Shown here piece after piece: positions 14,501-29,500 of a DNA stretch of 64,000 nt; the stretch's first letter is position 1; every line of letters begins with the position of its first letter. The stretch comes from Chaetorhynchus papuensis. Taxonomy: Eukaryota; Chordata; Aves; Passeriformes; Rhipiduridae. The notes under the pieces are model-generated. The model was given only the letters and a program-made list of their open reading frames with translations, was not told the origin of the DNA and did not search any database. The translations under genes were made by a program, and so were the position numbers. The stretch covers positions 124,001 through 188,000 of the forward strand of contig VWYX01000681.1 in assembly GCA_013396525.1 (NCBI GenBank), read 5' to 3'.

Positions 14501-17500
14501 GCCTCATTAACAGATTGCTGCTTTTATCATATGAGTCACTAAGAACTTCTGTTATGATGGTAAAAGCACATTAAAAGCTATTAAAAAAAAATCATGTACA
14601 AGACAGTTCTTCAAAGTGCTGCCTTCTCTGTAGCACAGGGGGAAAAAATCTGCAAAAAACCAAATGGTACATTTTCCCTGGTATAAGATCATATAATCTT
14701 TATTATTTTTTTTTCAGAACAGCAGCTGGCCTCTAAACATGTTCAGCAGTTATTATTAAACAGGGATGTGGAAAGTCACAAGTTATTTTCACAGACATTC
14801 TTCCTCTCTGTTTGGTGTTGCAAATAAGTCTGGCAGGACTGAAAAAAAGAGGCAGGAATGCTTCATGGAAGCATTTTTCCTTCAGTGACTATGAGGTTTT
14901 ATTACGTCACCTTTGCCCATCCATCAAGATGCTGCAGGAATCTCTTTCGTGCCAAATTATCGTGTGGACCGAGCAGAAGGCCAGATCCTGAGGGATTTCA
15001 AAGATACAGTACTTAAAAACCCCAATCTAATGTTGAGGTATCATCGCACAACTCACGACCCCCACAAGATTTCCTAAAACTTACTTCCAGAAAATCATGC
15101 TGTTTTAAGATATGGATGGAAAACTAGTACCTCTTGGCTCCCTGAACATCTACTTGAGTAAAAACTTCAATATTTTGCCCAGTATTTTCAGGTCCGAACA
15201 GGGGCTTTGAACACAGAGGAGAAGCCTGCAGGCAAAGGGCACATGCAAATACCAGCTCTTCTGATAGACAGAGAAGAAGCACAACATCCTCTCTCAGGCA
15301 GGGACCATTTTAGGAGCTTCAAAATGCTCTGCTGTCCTCCTGTGATCAAACTAAGATTATTTCTTTACTGAGGGACCTGCCTCTGCTGCTCTCTCTCCAA
15401 CTGGATTTAATTCTTGATATTTGGAGTGTCTACTGAGACTGAACATCTTGCACAGTACCAATTTATTTCCAGCTAATAGAGGCTCAAAAGTGGTAGCATA
15501 GTTTATTATAGAATTCATTAATATCTGATTTTAAGGATGTGGCATATTCTGTAAGTGGCTGAAAATTACAGTGTTGCATAACTGCTGTGATCTATTTAAA
15601 ATCACACTTTTCTATTTCAGAAGTTCAAAAATTAACAAGGAAGAGAGAGAGAAAATTCTAGGAAGCAAATTCAAGATTTGAAGACTACTGAAGATTTGAA
15701 GATGGTTCACCAAAAACCAGCAGGCTAACAAAGAAACTGTCAGTCCTCTTGAAATGCCTCACATATGCACATTAATACCACAACAAATTCTTGTTTTGAC
15801 TTCTGCCTCATGCCATGAACATTTTTGCCATCTCTAGAAGGAAGACTCATGGATCAAAAGTAGTACTCTGAACAATCACTGGCCCAAAGAAGAGGGCCTG
15901 TTTTTAATAAACTGTCAGAGACAGCCTCACAAGGCTACCCTGGGAGCAGAAAGCTGAAACAATGGACAAACGTTTCTTGAAACTCAATACTTTTTACATT
16001 TCTTTGAGTCCTATTTCCTGCGTTAAAGATGAGGCAGGCTACAGAAGACCAAAAGGCAATTATATAACCACTCTGAACCACCTCTAAAATTTACTTGCTC
16101 AAATATCAACGCCTTATTTCTGAACTGCTCGGCTATAAATACATTACTTCACCTACTACAGATGCACTGTTACCTCTGAGGAAAGCACAGGGGCCATCTC
16201 AGATTTCCAGATCCCTCTCCAGTGATTTGAAAGCATAAGTGACCAAAGAGCATCTTGATTAATGAGCACTTTCTTACTACAGCTTGAACGAGCACAAGGA
16301 CTAATTACTCATGCAAGAAAGAGCTTCCTTAAACCAAATTACCTACTTGCTATTCCACAGCACTCTCTTCCTGGGCAACCTTCCATCTACCCACACAGAG
16401 TAGGTGACAGTAACCTTCTAGGTTTAATAAAACTTATATTATTGAGTGGTGTGATTAAAAAGATTTTGAAGAAAAAAAACACAGAAAAAGAAATACCATA
16501 GATGTCCTCTAAATAACACTTAACTAGTATTTCCTCACAGTATAGAACAGCTGTAAAAAGCACATGTCCACCTTCATTATAAACAATTTAGTTTTAATAA
16601 ATTACATTAGATGAAAATTTAATATGGGAGCTATTAGAACTGGTTCATTAACCCTAACATCTCATTTACAGAGTAAGTAATTTCTATGGGTCCAGTATAC
16701 AGCTTACACTGAAGTAAGAATGAAGCCAGTATTTAAGTCAAATTCAACTCAACTTCAAGTGTACTGAGTGTTTATGTTTTTTTATCTGTATCTTTCATGC
16801 AAAAAAGACGTACGACTAAAATGACAGAATGCTTGCTGAAAATAAAAGGCTGTCCTAATTCAACCATCGTTAACAAAATAAACATTAAGTTTTTTCCTAA
16901 TCATGTTCCTAATTTAATCCCAGACTGAAATAAATAGATTATTTTTGTATGAAAAAACTTAAAAGCTATGGAAGTGTAATGTAACCTGTTACTTAAATGC
17001 TACATGTTACACTGTAGCCACATAACCTAATAGTTTTTAGTATACATTATTCTTTTATTGATGTTCTCACTAAATTCTTAGTCGCATAATGCATTAGTTC
17101 ATCTTAAACCAAAATGTCTCAGCCAACCACAGTGTTATTTCTCAGTTACACAATTTCTTCATTTTAGTTGCATACATCCACTATGCACCCTTTTATTTCT
17201 CTACACGTTTGTGACAGGAAATGTTGTAATACCAACTGAGCAACAGCAACTGCAAACCAGAGGGAAAGTCTGGGTGTCTCCAGTTTCTGATTATTTCTTA
17301 GTAGCTGAGGAGCAACTGCTCTGTAGAGAAGATGGAAAAGAGGTAACTACAACAGGAAACAGAGGCCCTCTGACTCCATAGTCCCTTGAAGAAAAAAAAT
17401 ATAATGCCAGACTCCAATGAAAATAATAAAACCAGAAATAAGGGTGTTCGTGTGTGTTTTCATGAATCACGTGGCTCATAAAAGCAATTCTGCTCTCAAG

Positions 17501-20500
17501 AGATCATTGCTCTCTGTACATACATGATAATTAGCAGTAGCATAAGGTGCTTAAACACAGATGGATTAACACCATGCAGCAAACCAACTGCAAGATAACT
17601 ATTCTGGTTTACAACACGGAGGGTAACAAAACTGTTCTTCAAATGCTCTGGCAAACATTGAATTGCTTTGATTGAGACTTTACAAAAAAAGGGATTCACG
17701 TTCAGGTATACATTTGTCACTACTCCTGTACTGCTAAAATGTCCCATCTTTCCCATCAGCAAACAACTGCTTAAAGAAACTAAAGTCATTTACACTGAAT
17801 ACCTTATTCAGTCAAGGGGAAAGGCATACTTTTCTGCATGCTCCAAAGGCTGTAACGTTTGATATCTCAAGGAAGTGTTCTTGGCACTTCAGCCTAGGGT
17901 AAAAAAAATTCTAGAAACTATTCTTCATTGAAATTGCCATGTTCAGTGAATGCCATTTTACTGACATGCCTGTAGGATCCTGTACAAAAGTTCAGACTCT
18001 GAAGGTAGTGAAATTGTCACAGCGCACCTCTACTAGTATAGATGTTATCTACAGCAAGATTGCTCAGTGAATACACAATAGAAACCCAAAGGGAACTTTT
18101 CTTCTTTGCTTTCAATTCAAACCACTCGTACACAGAGGAGGCAGAATAACATAGATTGTATGCCAAACTACAAAAGCCTTGCAGGTTATTCAAAGTACAA
18201 CTTGAACATTCTGTCTCCTTCTGCTGATACAGTTCATTTCTAGCTTATAAGGAACCCCTGTAATGCACATAACAGCTTAATATTGCCTCAAGTTTTTGAA
18301 GCATCTCAAAGGCACCAAAACACCTTCCAACTGAGCCAGCACAATATTAACAGAGTAGGAAAAAAACCCGTGCATCACAAGGATCTTAACTCACAATGCT
18401 CTTGAAAAACAAAATAGTCAGAACCGAGGATGTGAGAATTGGTATGAAGTTCATAATAGCTATGCTACACCCTCAGAATGGATGAAGATGTCTAAACAAG
18501 GCATTATATATCATAAGCATCCTACCTTCTCGGTTCTGATGAGCCCTGCCACTCACACTTACATAAAAAAAGTACATGAATGCATGTGTGGGCTGTGGTA
18601 CAGACATGCTTGTCACATGGCTGATGATCTCAACCAAATGAAAACCCTTTCAATTTACCAAGCACACCAAACATGTATCCCCCTACATTTCTCCACCTAT
18701 GTACAGATAATCAAATAAATGAATCTGATTGAACTGATACACCTAACAATATGAACAGTTCTGCAAAAACCTCTAAAGTACTTCCAGTTGTTTGATAGGA
18801 ATTGTGAAGAATATGCAGAACAGAAGGTGGCACGTACACATTTTTTGGCTCCAAGTGGGGGTGCCCTGACTAACATATTGCCTCAATTCCAAACTTCTCT
18901 TTATATCGAATTTCACTGTCTTAAGTTCCCCATACATTTCTGTGTATCTTTAGATAGATGACAGGCAGACACAGATGACAGACAAATATACATTAGAATG
19001 GTGATGCAAGAGCAGTTTCATACAGAGCAAGGCAGACTTCCCATTTTAAGTAGAATTTGAGCTCTTTGACTACAAAAACAAAATAATAACAAAATCCTTC
19101 ATTCTCTAATCAATTTTTCTCATGTATACTGCTCAGAATAAGTTTTCAAAAATTGGATGATTTAGTTAGGCAGGACTTTGTAAGACATGAGACCGTGAAT
19201 TTTTTTTTGGTCTCCTTTTTCTACCTACTTTAAATTTCAAAAATCATATGAAAAGAAGATTTGTTTTTAAAATCCACTATTCTGTAATGAGAGCTAGAGA
19301 CTTAACTTTATTACGGTCAACAAACACTTAGGTAGTTGAGGTCCTCACTGTCTTTTAAAATTTCATTTCTTAGAAAAAAACATTGAAAACAGGACAACTC
19401 GTTCATATTCCAATAAAATTAAAGAAAAAAAAAGGGCATCTTAGATTCTTAGATTAAGCTCTTCATTACAAATACTCTTCAGACTGAAAAACTGCCATTA
19501 CTGTCTGACTGTATTTTTAAGAGAGACCTTACTGAGAGTTCATGAAAGCTGCAGGATTGCACTGCCAGAGATTCAAACCCTAATGAATTTTTTACCATCA
19601 TTTTTCCCTCTATGTAAAGCAGCACGGATGAACAGAGAAGTCACAGCTCTCCTGCCAGCTACAACTTCTTCAATAAACACTTTCTCATATTCCAAACCTC
19701 CGTAAAGTAGGTACTTTACACGCATAAGTACGTAAAAGTGGATGCGCATTGCCCTAGGACAGCCAACTGATGAGAGCACGGAAACACCCTGACCATACTC
19801 TCATCCCCTGAATGACACACACTAGTCCTTTCCAAGGCACCCGTACGGGAATGTTGATACCAGAGTTTTCCAGCCAGCTCTTTCATCTCAAAACCATTAA
19901 CTCTTTTGACACTTGTACCTCCAAGCACCTGCAGGCAGCGAGCACAGGAGGTCTCTGCTGAACAGGATAAACACACCTCACCGCCTGGAGCCAGGGCAGA
20001 ACTCATCGCCTGCAAGCGGGAGCAGAGATGTGACACGAACCCTCACACAGCCAAAGAAATAAGCACAAGGTGCTTATTCAAGCCCACAGGGTGACACTGC
20101 AGACTCATATGCTCTTCTCAAACAGGCATATGTACACACAAGTCACAGCCAGAGCAGAATTTATGAATTCTTGAGTGTGCAAGAATATTCTTCTCTCTCC
20201 ACAGCAGTAGCTGAAGTAGTTTGGAAACCACATGCCATAAAGAGATAATTTATTGCCAAAATGCAAATCTTCAGAACATCTGTCTGTGGAGCCTCTCCAT
20301 AAATTCACACAAAGCTATCAAGGCTCAGTCTTACAGCACAGCATAACCATGTTGAACAGCGTTTCAGACGCTCTTCAGATTCTCCGGTATTCTGGATACT
20401 GCCCAAGTAGTAATTAATAGAGTCAACACATTCTCAGTATTTGGTGTTGATTTGGAACTGCACAAAACTGTCTCCTCTGAGAGAAGTGAAATGCAGAACA

Positions 20501-23500
20501 TATGAAATCACATTGGATGCTTTCAGATGTGGAACTTACACAATATTTGCTGTGGATAATAAAATCTCATCAGCCCTTATTCATGCTAGATAATAACAAA
20601 CTATTTTCTGTCAGAGACAGGGACATTTTAAAAAAACATGTCATATCCTCCAGTTATGAAAAGAAACAGCCACTTCACAAAAGCTTTATTTTATGGTAAT
20701 ATCAAAATAATGTAAATAACATACTGGAAGCACCACAAGGCAATATGAGCTTCATATAATCCAGTTACCTACCACCACATCACTGAAGAGGGAAGAAATC
20801 TGCAGCCAGTGTGGTGCTTACAGAACAGCTGTACTTACAGTCAAAAGAGGGGCAAAGGCCTGTGTTTATTTCTGGAATATCTAGGCAGGAATGGTGTCAG
20901 CACCAATTTTTAATGGCCTCACCTCCAGTTTGCAAGACCACAGCTGAAAGGGCCATTAGATCCGTTATATCCCTATGACATCCTGCCTGCTGAGCTTGCA
21001 AGGATGGCAGCTCACACCTAGCAAATAGCCTTTCTTGCTCACTCCCACCATGCATGAAGCCACAGCTCCACCAGAGCACTCAGGTAAATTTTTGACTGTT
21101 GAAGAAGGCTTCAGTGTCCTCTCCAGAAGCACTGCGTAAGCATTTCCCACAGCGCTTCTGTGCTGCCCATCTCTGAGATGAAAGCCACACAACAGAGCAA
21201 GGCATTTACAGATATTAATGTGTTAGTATTAATCTGTTATCAAGTCAACCAGGAGAAGGCAATGCTGTGAGGAAAGGTCCGTAGCACTTGGTGCATTACA
21301 ACAGTGATAGCGATATGAAGGGAAAAAGGAGGACTGTATAGCAGAAAGGAATGCTTAAAGAGCATTCAAACATGATTGTGTTTTGTTTAAGAGGGGACTC
21401 GCTCTCAGCTCAAAACTGAACACCAGATTGCTGCATACCCAGCTTTTTCTTATTCATAACCAAAGATAGCCCTTGCAGGAGGCAGGTATCATCAGACCCT
21501 GAGGCTAAGCCTTGGCAGCCCATGTGTTTCATCGAGCTACTGTAATTCTCTTGACTTCTGAAAATCAAACTGTTAGTGCACACTTTATTCAAACCTTTAA
21601 AAACATTAGTGCCCAAGTGCCATTTCACAGATGTCCAAGTATCTAAAGGACAGCCCAGGAATAGGATCTAAAATAAACTGTCCATGATCTTAAATTTACT
21701 ACATTCACATGGAAGATTTTTAGGGCTCAGTGGAACAGCCAATACAAATGTGTATTGATCTTGCAAAATTAGGTAGTCACAGATTCACAGAATAAACTGA
21801 GTTGGAAGGGACTCATGAGAATCATTGAGTTCAACTCCCAGCCCTGTACAGCACCATTCCCAAGTCCTTCCACCCTTCTACAGAAGAAGCTAATACCATT
21901 AAAAAAATGCTCTCTGCAACTGAATATAAATAAATCACCTAACTACTGGATATATAAATGAAATAAATGTTTATATTTCTCCTACTAATTGAATACAGGA
22001 AGTACACAATTTTCAAATGGGGCTTTCCTGTTGCAATACCAGATACCAAAATTTCATTACCCAGTTGTAATTACTTCCTCTTCGTTATGTAGTTTATAGG
22101 TAGAGAGGGAGAGGAAGGCTGTGTTTAATACACATGTGGCACTTGCCATAAAAAGTGATGGTGTTTAGGCATGGACACATTACTTGTATCGAGTTTTGGT
22201 GAGCTTGATACAGGTTCATGGAGGAGCACAGAACTCATGCCAGCACAGGTTTAACCTGCCAGGAATTTTGCAATGCATTTGAACCATCAGAAGGAATTTG
22301 TATTTCACAGAAACACTGTTGTCAAACAGTGAGATTTGAAGGGAAAATAAAGTGGAATCGGGATGGGAGGAGAAGAAAAGGGAATGAATGGTGGCAGGTG
22401 GCGGAGGGGAACCAAATCCTAAATAATCAAGCTGGGCAGAAAACGACTCTTGAAACAGGCAGAGCCAGAACAAGGAAAGAGGCAATCTTTCAAAGATGTT
22501 TGGGTTATTTAGGATATAGCTGTATGGTATCAGGTGACTTGCAAGCAACAAGCTCATTTCTGTAGCAAAGTAGTGGCACTAAGGAATCAGGAGAAGTAAC
22601 ATTCCAAGATACCGTGCTAACCTTCTTGAAAGAGACCAACTGGATTGATTTCTCCTTAAGTATCTTTATAGCCTTAGATAACCTCACCATGAGAGCCCTG
22701 TCCTCTCTTCCCAACCCAGAAAACAATAAAGAGCACTCACTCCTGCTACAAAAACAAATAAAAAAAAAAAAAATAAAAAAAATTACACCACGCAGTCATG
22801 GTACAAACCAGCTCTTGTCTTGAGAAAGGGAACAAGGAAAAACACAACAGTGTTGTTACTTACATTCTTGTATTGCTGGTCTTGTTGATAATTACAGATT
22901 TTCCAGTCTGATCCACATTGTGATCCATTCCAAAATAAGCTGCCACTCTGTGCACCAGCATCCTCTGATACGACGACATCTGAGGGAACTTTTTATAGTG
23001 ATTACTAGAAACAAAGGAGACAAATAGCATTGATAATTACATTTCCCTCTAAGCTATAAATAAATGAAAACAGCAATACATTTGATAATTCAGTGGACAG
23101 ACATCTCACTGAAAACTTCTCCGTTACGCATTTACATATAAATGTTTGCTACGGAAAGGCTGAAAGAAAAAAAAAACCACAAAGGAATTAATTTCAGAAT
23201 TTCTAAATAAGCACATTTCTGTGTGCAACACTGGGACAAACAAAGCTCACACTTCACGATACCTGGTCAGTACTCTGTGTGTTGGGAAGAACTCGTGCCC
23301 CAATCCCCCACATGCACTCACGTTCCCTATACAGCCAATCCTACAGATTTGCTGAGACACTGGCAACAGCTTTCTGCCTTTCTCCCAAAGGTCATACACA
23401 GGGCAATTCTGGAAAGATCTAGTTTGGGAAACACTCCTTTTTTCCCCTATTACTGACAAAATGCTTATTTCCCGTCAGCATAAGTTTTTCCTCTGCCGCT

Positions 23501-26500
23501 ATTGTGACTCTCTGTTTTTAAAGCTGCAGGAATATTTTATTATAAAGACCGCATAGTAGCAAGAATCCCTCCACCTAAGTTCAGTTCTATTTTCCAATGC
23601 ATTAGAATAACATAGCACAAGGGAAAAAGCCAAGAGATAACATATTTGATTATTCTCTACGCTAAAAGCTTTAATTATACTTTTAGATCCAAATGAGCGG
23701 AGCCAGTGCAATTACAACACAATGAAAAGTAAAAGGTTTTCATTTACATCTACTGTATTTTAAGCAGTCCCACCACGTGGCAGGAAATAGAAGCCTGCTC
23801 TTGCAGCATGCCAGTAACAGCCCTCAGGAGCACTCTGGTCCATATGAATGTATCCCTCACACAACTCACACTGCCACACATGCACGTGACTTAATAAACC
23901 AAGTGTGGAACTCAACTTACTTGTTGTCACTAATAAAATCAATAATTTCCTGTTCCATTTTCAAGAGTATCATTCTGTCCCTGTCAAAAAGAAATGCAAG
24001 GATTTGTACCATCAACTACGAATAGACATCTTAGAGGAAAATATTCACATATCGATGTTTGTAAGGCTATTTTGCAAGCGTTGTCAGTCATCTTGATTAA
24101 AAATGAAACATGCTTTTTTTACCCTGGATCTTCTGCAAAAGACTACAGCCTGCTTTTCTGCATCTTCACTGACATACAGACTCCACTCTTCTATGAGCTC
24201 AGCTATGGTCTGAAAGCGCTTCCAGCCTCAACAGGCTGCAATCAATGCATTGCCTAGAAATACTCTCACTGCTATGGATAGCTTTGGTCTTTTTTCACCC
24301 TTTTTTTGATGAAAAATGAGATTTCCAGCTAAGCTAGATCTTTCAAAAGAAGAAATTTCTGCTACCCGCAGAAATTTTCAACATTTTCCGTGAGATATAT
24401 CTTCCACAACGCATTGACTTGCTGCAAGAAAGCTGGACACATCTAGTCTAGTCAAGAGAGCACAATGGAAAGCACCACCTTTGAACTATGGCTCCCAGGA
24501 GGCAATGCCAGAGTATTTCTCAGGCAAAATGCTCTGTTTTCAATTGGAAGGTCTCAGATGTTCCTCTTCCCCCTCCTCCCTTGTCAAAAACATTCAAAAG
24601 TTGCCCCACAGTACTTCCACACATTTCTAAGCTTGACAGAGTCCCATCGTTTCTTAGCTCTTTTGAACTTTCTCATTTTGCACAGATGAAGGACCTTCCA
24701 TTGTCTATACAAGAGGTTATGCAAGCTGTTAGGTACCCAATTATTCCGAGTTCTCCTGGGAATAATTGCAGAATTACATGGTGCCTATTTAACAGATCCA
24801 ACTGAAATGAACATTGAAAATCACAATGTATAAAAACGTTACAGATCTTTCCTTGGATGTTCAGAGGCAAATTCAATGATGAGATGGGCTTGTAGCTCCA
24901 AATGAAAACTACGGGAATACTGAGAGCAGAATTTGGCAGTGAGCACAGGATTTTAATTGTGTGCAGCATTGTTAGAAGAAAGCTACTTTATATTCATATA
25001 CAAATCTCCAACTGCAATAGTTATAATATATTATTGCAATCGCCACGGAGAGCTGTATACAAGAAGGTAAGGACAAAGACCAGATGTTACTGAAAGTGAA
25101 ATTAAGCAATGGGTGACTGGAAGGGGGAGTAGAAGCTGATGATTTTTTATAACATTTTTCTCAGTTAACAGCCTACCTCCTTTACATTTTCCCTCATAAC
25201 CATCTCCAGAACAAATAAAACACAGTGTACAGTTACGGGAAGTCAAAGACTGCCAGCTATAATTTCAGGAATGTCAGCTTTAATGCAGGAAATACCTACC
25301 TGGGGTTATTCTTTAACGTGTTAATGAGAAACTCATGCAAATCTATGCCTGTTGAGTCTGTATATTCTTGACTGCAATCTGAAAAATAAAAACAAACAGC
25401 CTCCACTCATTTACTTAATTTCAGTAGTTCCGATTAACTATGCTATAAATCAAAATCCATTTTCCAGCAACAATCTGAAAACACATGCTCTGAAAGAAAA
25501 TGTACATTTGGAGTTCAGCCAAGAAAGATCTACGTTCTGAAGCATCAGGTGGACATTCATGGTTCCTCTGTACCACTCCACTGAGAACACAGCATCAAAA
25601 CTGGACATTGACGGAAACTGCGTGTCATTTGAAAAACACAGGAAACCTTCAAGGCCGTTCAAGACCCTGTCAAGTTCTTCCATTAAACCATTAAAAAAAT
25701 TTTAAATGAGGAAAAAAAAGTTTTATTCATCAATGTCTCTTTGCGTCACTTAATAAATGCTGTACACTCAGCAAATGAGGAATCATGCCAGTGGGAACTC
25801 TATTTGCATTAAAAGACTGAAATCCAATGACACCTGGGAGTAGGCAGGTAATAGGGATGCGTGACAGTAGCCAGAATTAATTTTTCAGCGTAATCTCCTG
25901 ACTCAAATGTACACACAGATCCTCAAGTTGGCGTGAACTCTGAGAGCTCCATTGAAGCCAAATGACAATTCACACCAGCTGCAGATGCACACCCAGGTAG
26001 GCAACGATTATTTTTGAGTGATTACACTGCAACTTTATACCATAGATTAATAAAAAGATTTTAAAAAGCAATGCCAAATTTAGATAAAACATCTTTCCTG
26101 AAGAAGACTTGGTAGGTGGTAATAGGAGATTGCAATGCAGGTTAAATGTCAAGAATGAATTTCCTTATAGCATTTAAGATAAATTCTCCATGAGAGAGGA
26201 GCAGTAGTGAAGAGGGTTACTCTCTACTGCCTACACTGCACAAGTTACATGCCAATATATTATCATTAACCTGGATAAAAGCGTATTAGTGTCTTATACA
26301 CTACAAACACTTATCATATAATCACGCATATATTTATATTTTTATGTGTTTATACCAACATAGTTAAGCATTCAAAAGATCGATTTTACATTAAAGAAAA
26401 CTAATAACATCTAATAAAAAACCTTAGTTTGGAAGGTTTCTTCACTTTTAAAGCCTGATGTTTGTATGAAAAACACTCTTACACATACACATCTTAGGTT

Positions 26501-29500
26501 CTGAATTTTCTCAGTGCATGAAAACACTTCTGCTGTGTATACATACACAAATAAAGAAATACATCCTAGTAAAAACATACAATCCTTTCTACAATGGTAA
26601 TTATAATAATTTAAATATTTTTAAGTTCACCTTTTGATAACATTCTGATCTTGCTTTTTTCACTGTTTTTATCTTTATTTTTATCCTTCTCTTTTTCTTT
26701 CTCGGAGTCATCTTTACTAGATTTATCTTCTTCTTGCAAGCTAGGAAAACTTGAAAGCTGTAGCTGGATTGATTCCTGTTGAGGAAAAAAGATAGATAAA
26801 TTATGGGCCAGATTCAGTAAGCTTTCCATGGCTTCCAACCTGCAGATATTGGCATTAAACTATGTGTAGCTAGAAAAGTTGAAGCCAGATACATTTCTTT
26901 CCTATTTGAAAAACGGCATTTTATAGCCAGGAGAATAATGACATCTTAGAGGCCAAATTCTAGTGGTAAATAGTTATTTCTTCTCTAATATTTTGAATGG
27001 TAAAAAATTTAGGCTACCTCTATTAAGTGGACTATACCATTCTACACTTCAGTAATTCTCCCTCAAGACTTTTCAGAATAATGAAATACTTTTCATATGG
27101 CCTTTCCTAATTAATTCTATAATTTGATACTACATATGTTAAGTGACGATCAATGGATAGATACCTGAAAAATAAAACTTATTTCCCTTCACTAGAAAAT
27201 CTGCAGGTTGATATGAATTGTTTTGCACATGTAAGTGCAGCATCAGCTAGATGGAATTGTCTGGCTCTAATAGTAGAAGAGTGCCAGCAAATTTTATACT
27301 CCATGACATACAGGAGGGCTTACTAACTTATCAGGTAATTCATATTTAAAGACATATGCAGATGTGCCTTTCACAAAAGGGGGCAAATGTGCCCTGTGAT
27401 TTTTCAAGGACGTAGTAGTAAGTGAACTTCCCTAGGGCATCACAAATTTTACCCTCAAAAATTCAGTATTTCAGAGACTATGAATCCCTTTGAAACATGC
27501 TTCAGCTTCAAAAAGTTAATAAAAACTGAGAATTCAAGCTGGTTTGCATTTTCTAATTTTCTTTAAAGAACTTGTTTTTCCCTGCTCACAATGTTATTTT
27601 ATACTGGCTTTGTTTTAACAAAACTCAAATTGTTTTCTTTTTAAGTTACCATGGCATAATTTTTGTATTTCAAGAAATCCTAATCTGGCTAGACAAAATT
27701 GAAGGAAGCATACTTCTGTGTTTTATTCTTTTAAAGAAAAAAAAAATGGCCCAGAAAACACTATGTGCTTAAGTAGTGTAAAAAAGCACATTTGAAGAAA
27801 ACAACTCACAAAACTCCCTGGGTAAAGCAGTTTTCTTTTAATGGAAGAGAGTCCTGCATGCTTGATAATTTTTTGACACCATGTTAATGAAAACCTAATT
27901 CACCAATACTGGAGAAAACCGGAGTTTCTTGAATGATAGTAAATTCCTTTCCTTCACTATTTTTCAAAGAATACTAGCATACCAAAGGATCAATAGAAAA
28001 CTTTAAAGTAAGGGGTGTGTAAGCAACCATTAGGAATTCAAAAGATGCTTCCAGTAATTATTACAAATTTTAGGTTTCTGAATTCTTTAAAGAACTACAA
28101 ATCAGCCATCACAAGACATGTAAGACAAGATCCTAACAAAACAAGGTATCAGCATAAACATGCCACAGTAAGACAGAAATTGGTAACTTCTCAGCTTAAT
28201 CATTATTGACTTTTTGTGAAGTTTGAATGTGGCACAAAAGACTTGAGATGAAAAGCACTGTAAAAGAGAAACAAAGACCTGGACCCAAAATTTAACCTGA
28301 CCTATCACCCTTAATCTCTACCTCTGTTAGTTTTGTCTGACAATGTTACCCAAAATCTGAGTCTACAAAATGAAAGAGTGGGGATTCCTGGTCATCTGAG
28401 GTAAGGATACTCTGAAAGATGTTTCCTAACCTGCTCAGTTGTGCTCAGAGAACTAATGCTGTGCCTGCTTTCTTTCACTTCAAATGGCAGTTTGATTTCT
28501 CATTCAAACAACAAACTTTGGATCAACCCTTGCCAAATGACCCCAAAGGATAACTTGATTCCCTGCACTGCCCAGAGCAGAGTGACTGGGCTGCTAGATT
28601 TTTAACAGGAGAAAAATGTAACTGGCCACGTTGTTCCCAGGATATTAATCCTAAACTTCACAGTGGTTCTTAAAAATGCACTTATGAAAATGACAGACTT
28701 TACAGAAAAGCACATATATGAACATACAGTAAATATTGTTTTACATGTAACATAATACCGATGTATTTCCACTAGAAAAAACACACAAAAGGGCTGTAGA
28801 GTTGTGAAAGCAAGCTACTGTGTATTTTCTTAGATTTTTATTGATTTTTCTCAATAATAAAATACAATGTTAATAAATACATTGATACAAGTAGAGTGAA
28901 CAACAAAATAGATTTTCAAATTGCAATAATACACTTCTTGGTCAATAGTATAACATTAAAGGCAACATTTCTTTTAAGTAAGGACATAGTGAACCATTGG
29001 ATAAGCACTCAAGATCAAGTAATACAGGTAAACAAGTTTTTTTCCTTATACAGGAAAATGAAGGCAAGTATTCAAATATAAATACAAACATCAAGTCTGC
29101 AGTACAATCCATACTCAGTAGTTCTGGCAAGGTACCGTACATTCTCTGATAATTAATTAATTCCCTGTGGTTTGTAAAACATTAAGACAAAATAAAAATT
29201 AAGAAAAAATAATTCCAAACAAAAAATAAGCTATTTCTCTTCTAAAGTGAAAGAAAAACAATTTGGTTGGCACAAAACTTCCTGTATCCTTCCGCCAGCC
29301 CAAGGAGGAGCCTGCAGGTCCAACTTTCCCTGACAAAGCTGAGCCCCATTCATCAAAGGTCAGCAAGAGCAAAAGGGCAATTCCTATCAAATTATTTACA
29401 CCAAGCCAATTGTTTCTTTAGAAAACAGATGCTGGGGTCAAGGGAGACATTTCATCTCCCATAAAATATTTAAGGTGGTCAAAGAAAGCTTTGCTGAGGC

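Larger units (their letters stand above)
7422..22863 (-). other. ARPP21: ARPP21 intron 7 (15.4 kb) between the R3H and SUZ exons
   Basis: The donor is GTAAGT at 22863 and the acceptor ends at 7422. Phase 2 passes directly from exon 7 to exon 8, so no constitutive exon needs to lie between them. The intron holds an 85-base N gap, two CR1 fragments, short tandem and inverted repeats, and otherwise AT-rich unique sequence. No coding exon or RNA gene was recognised. An alternative exon hidden in the gap cannot be excluded. Confidence 0.85.
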
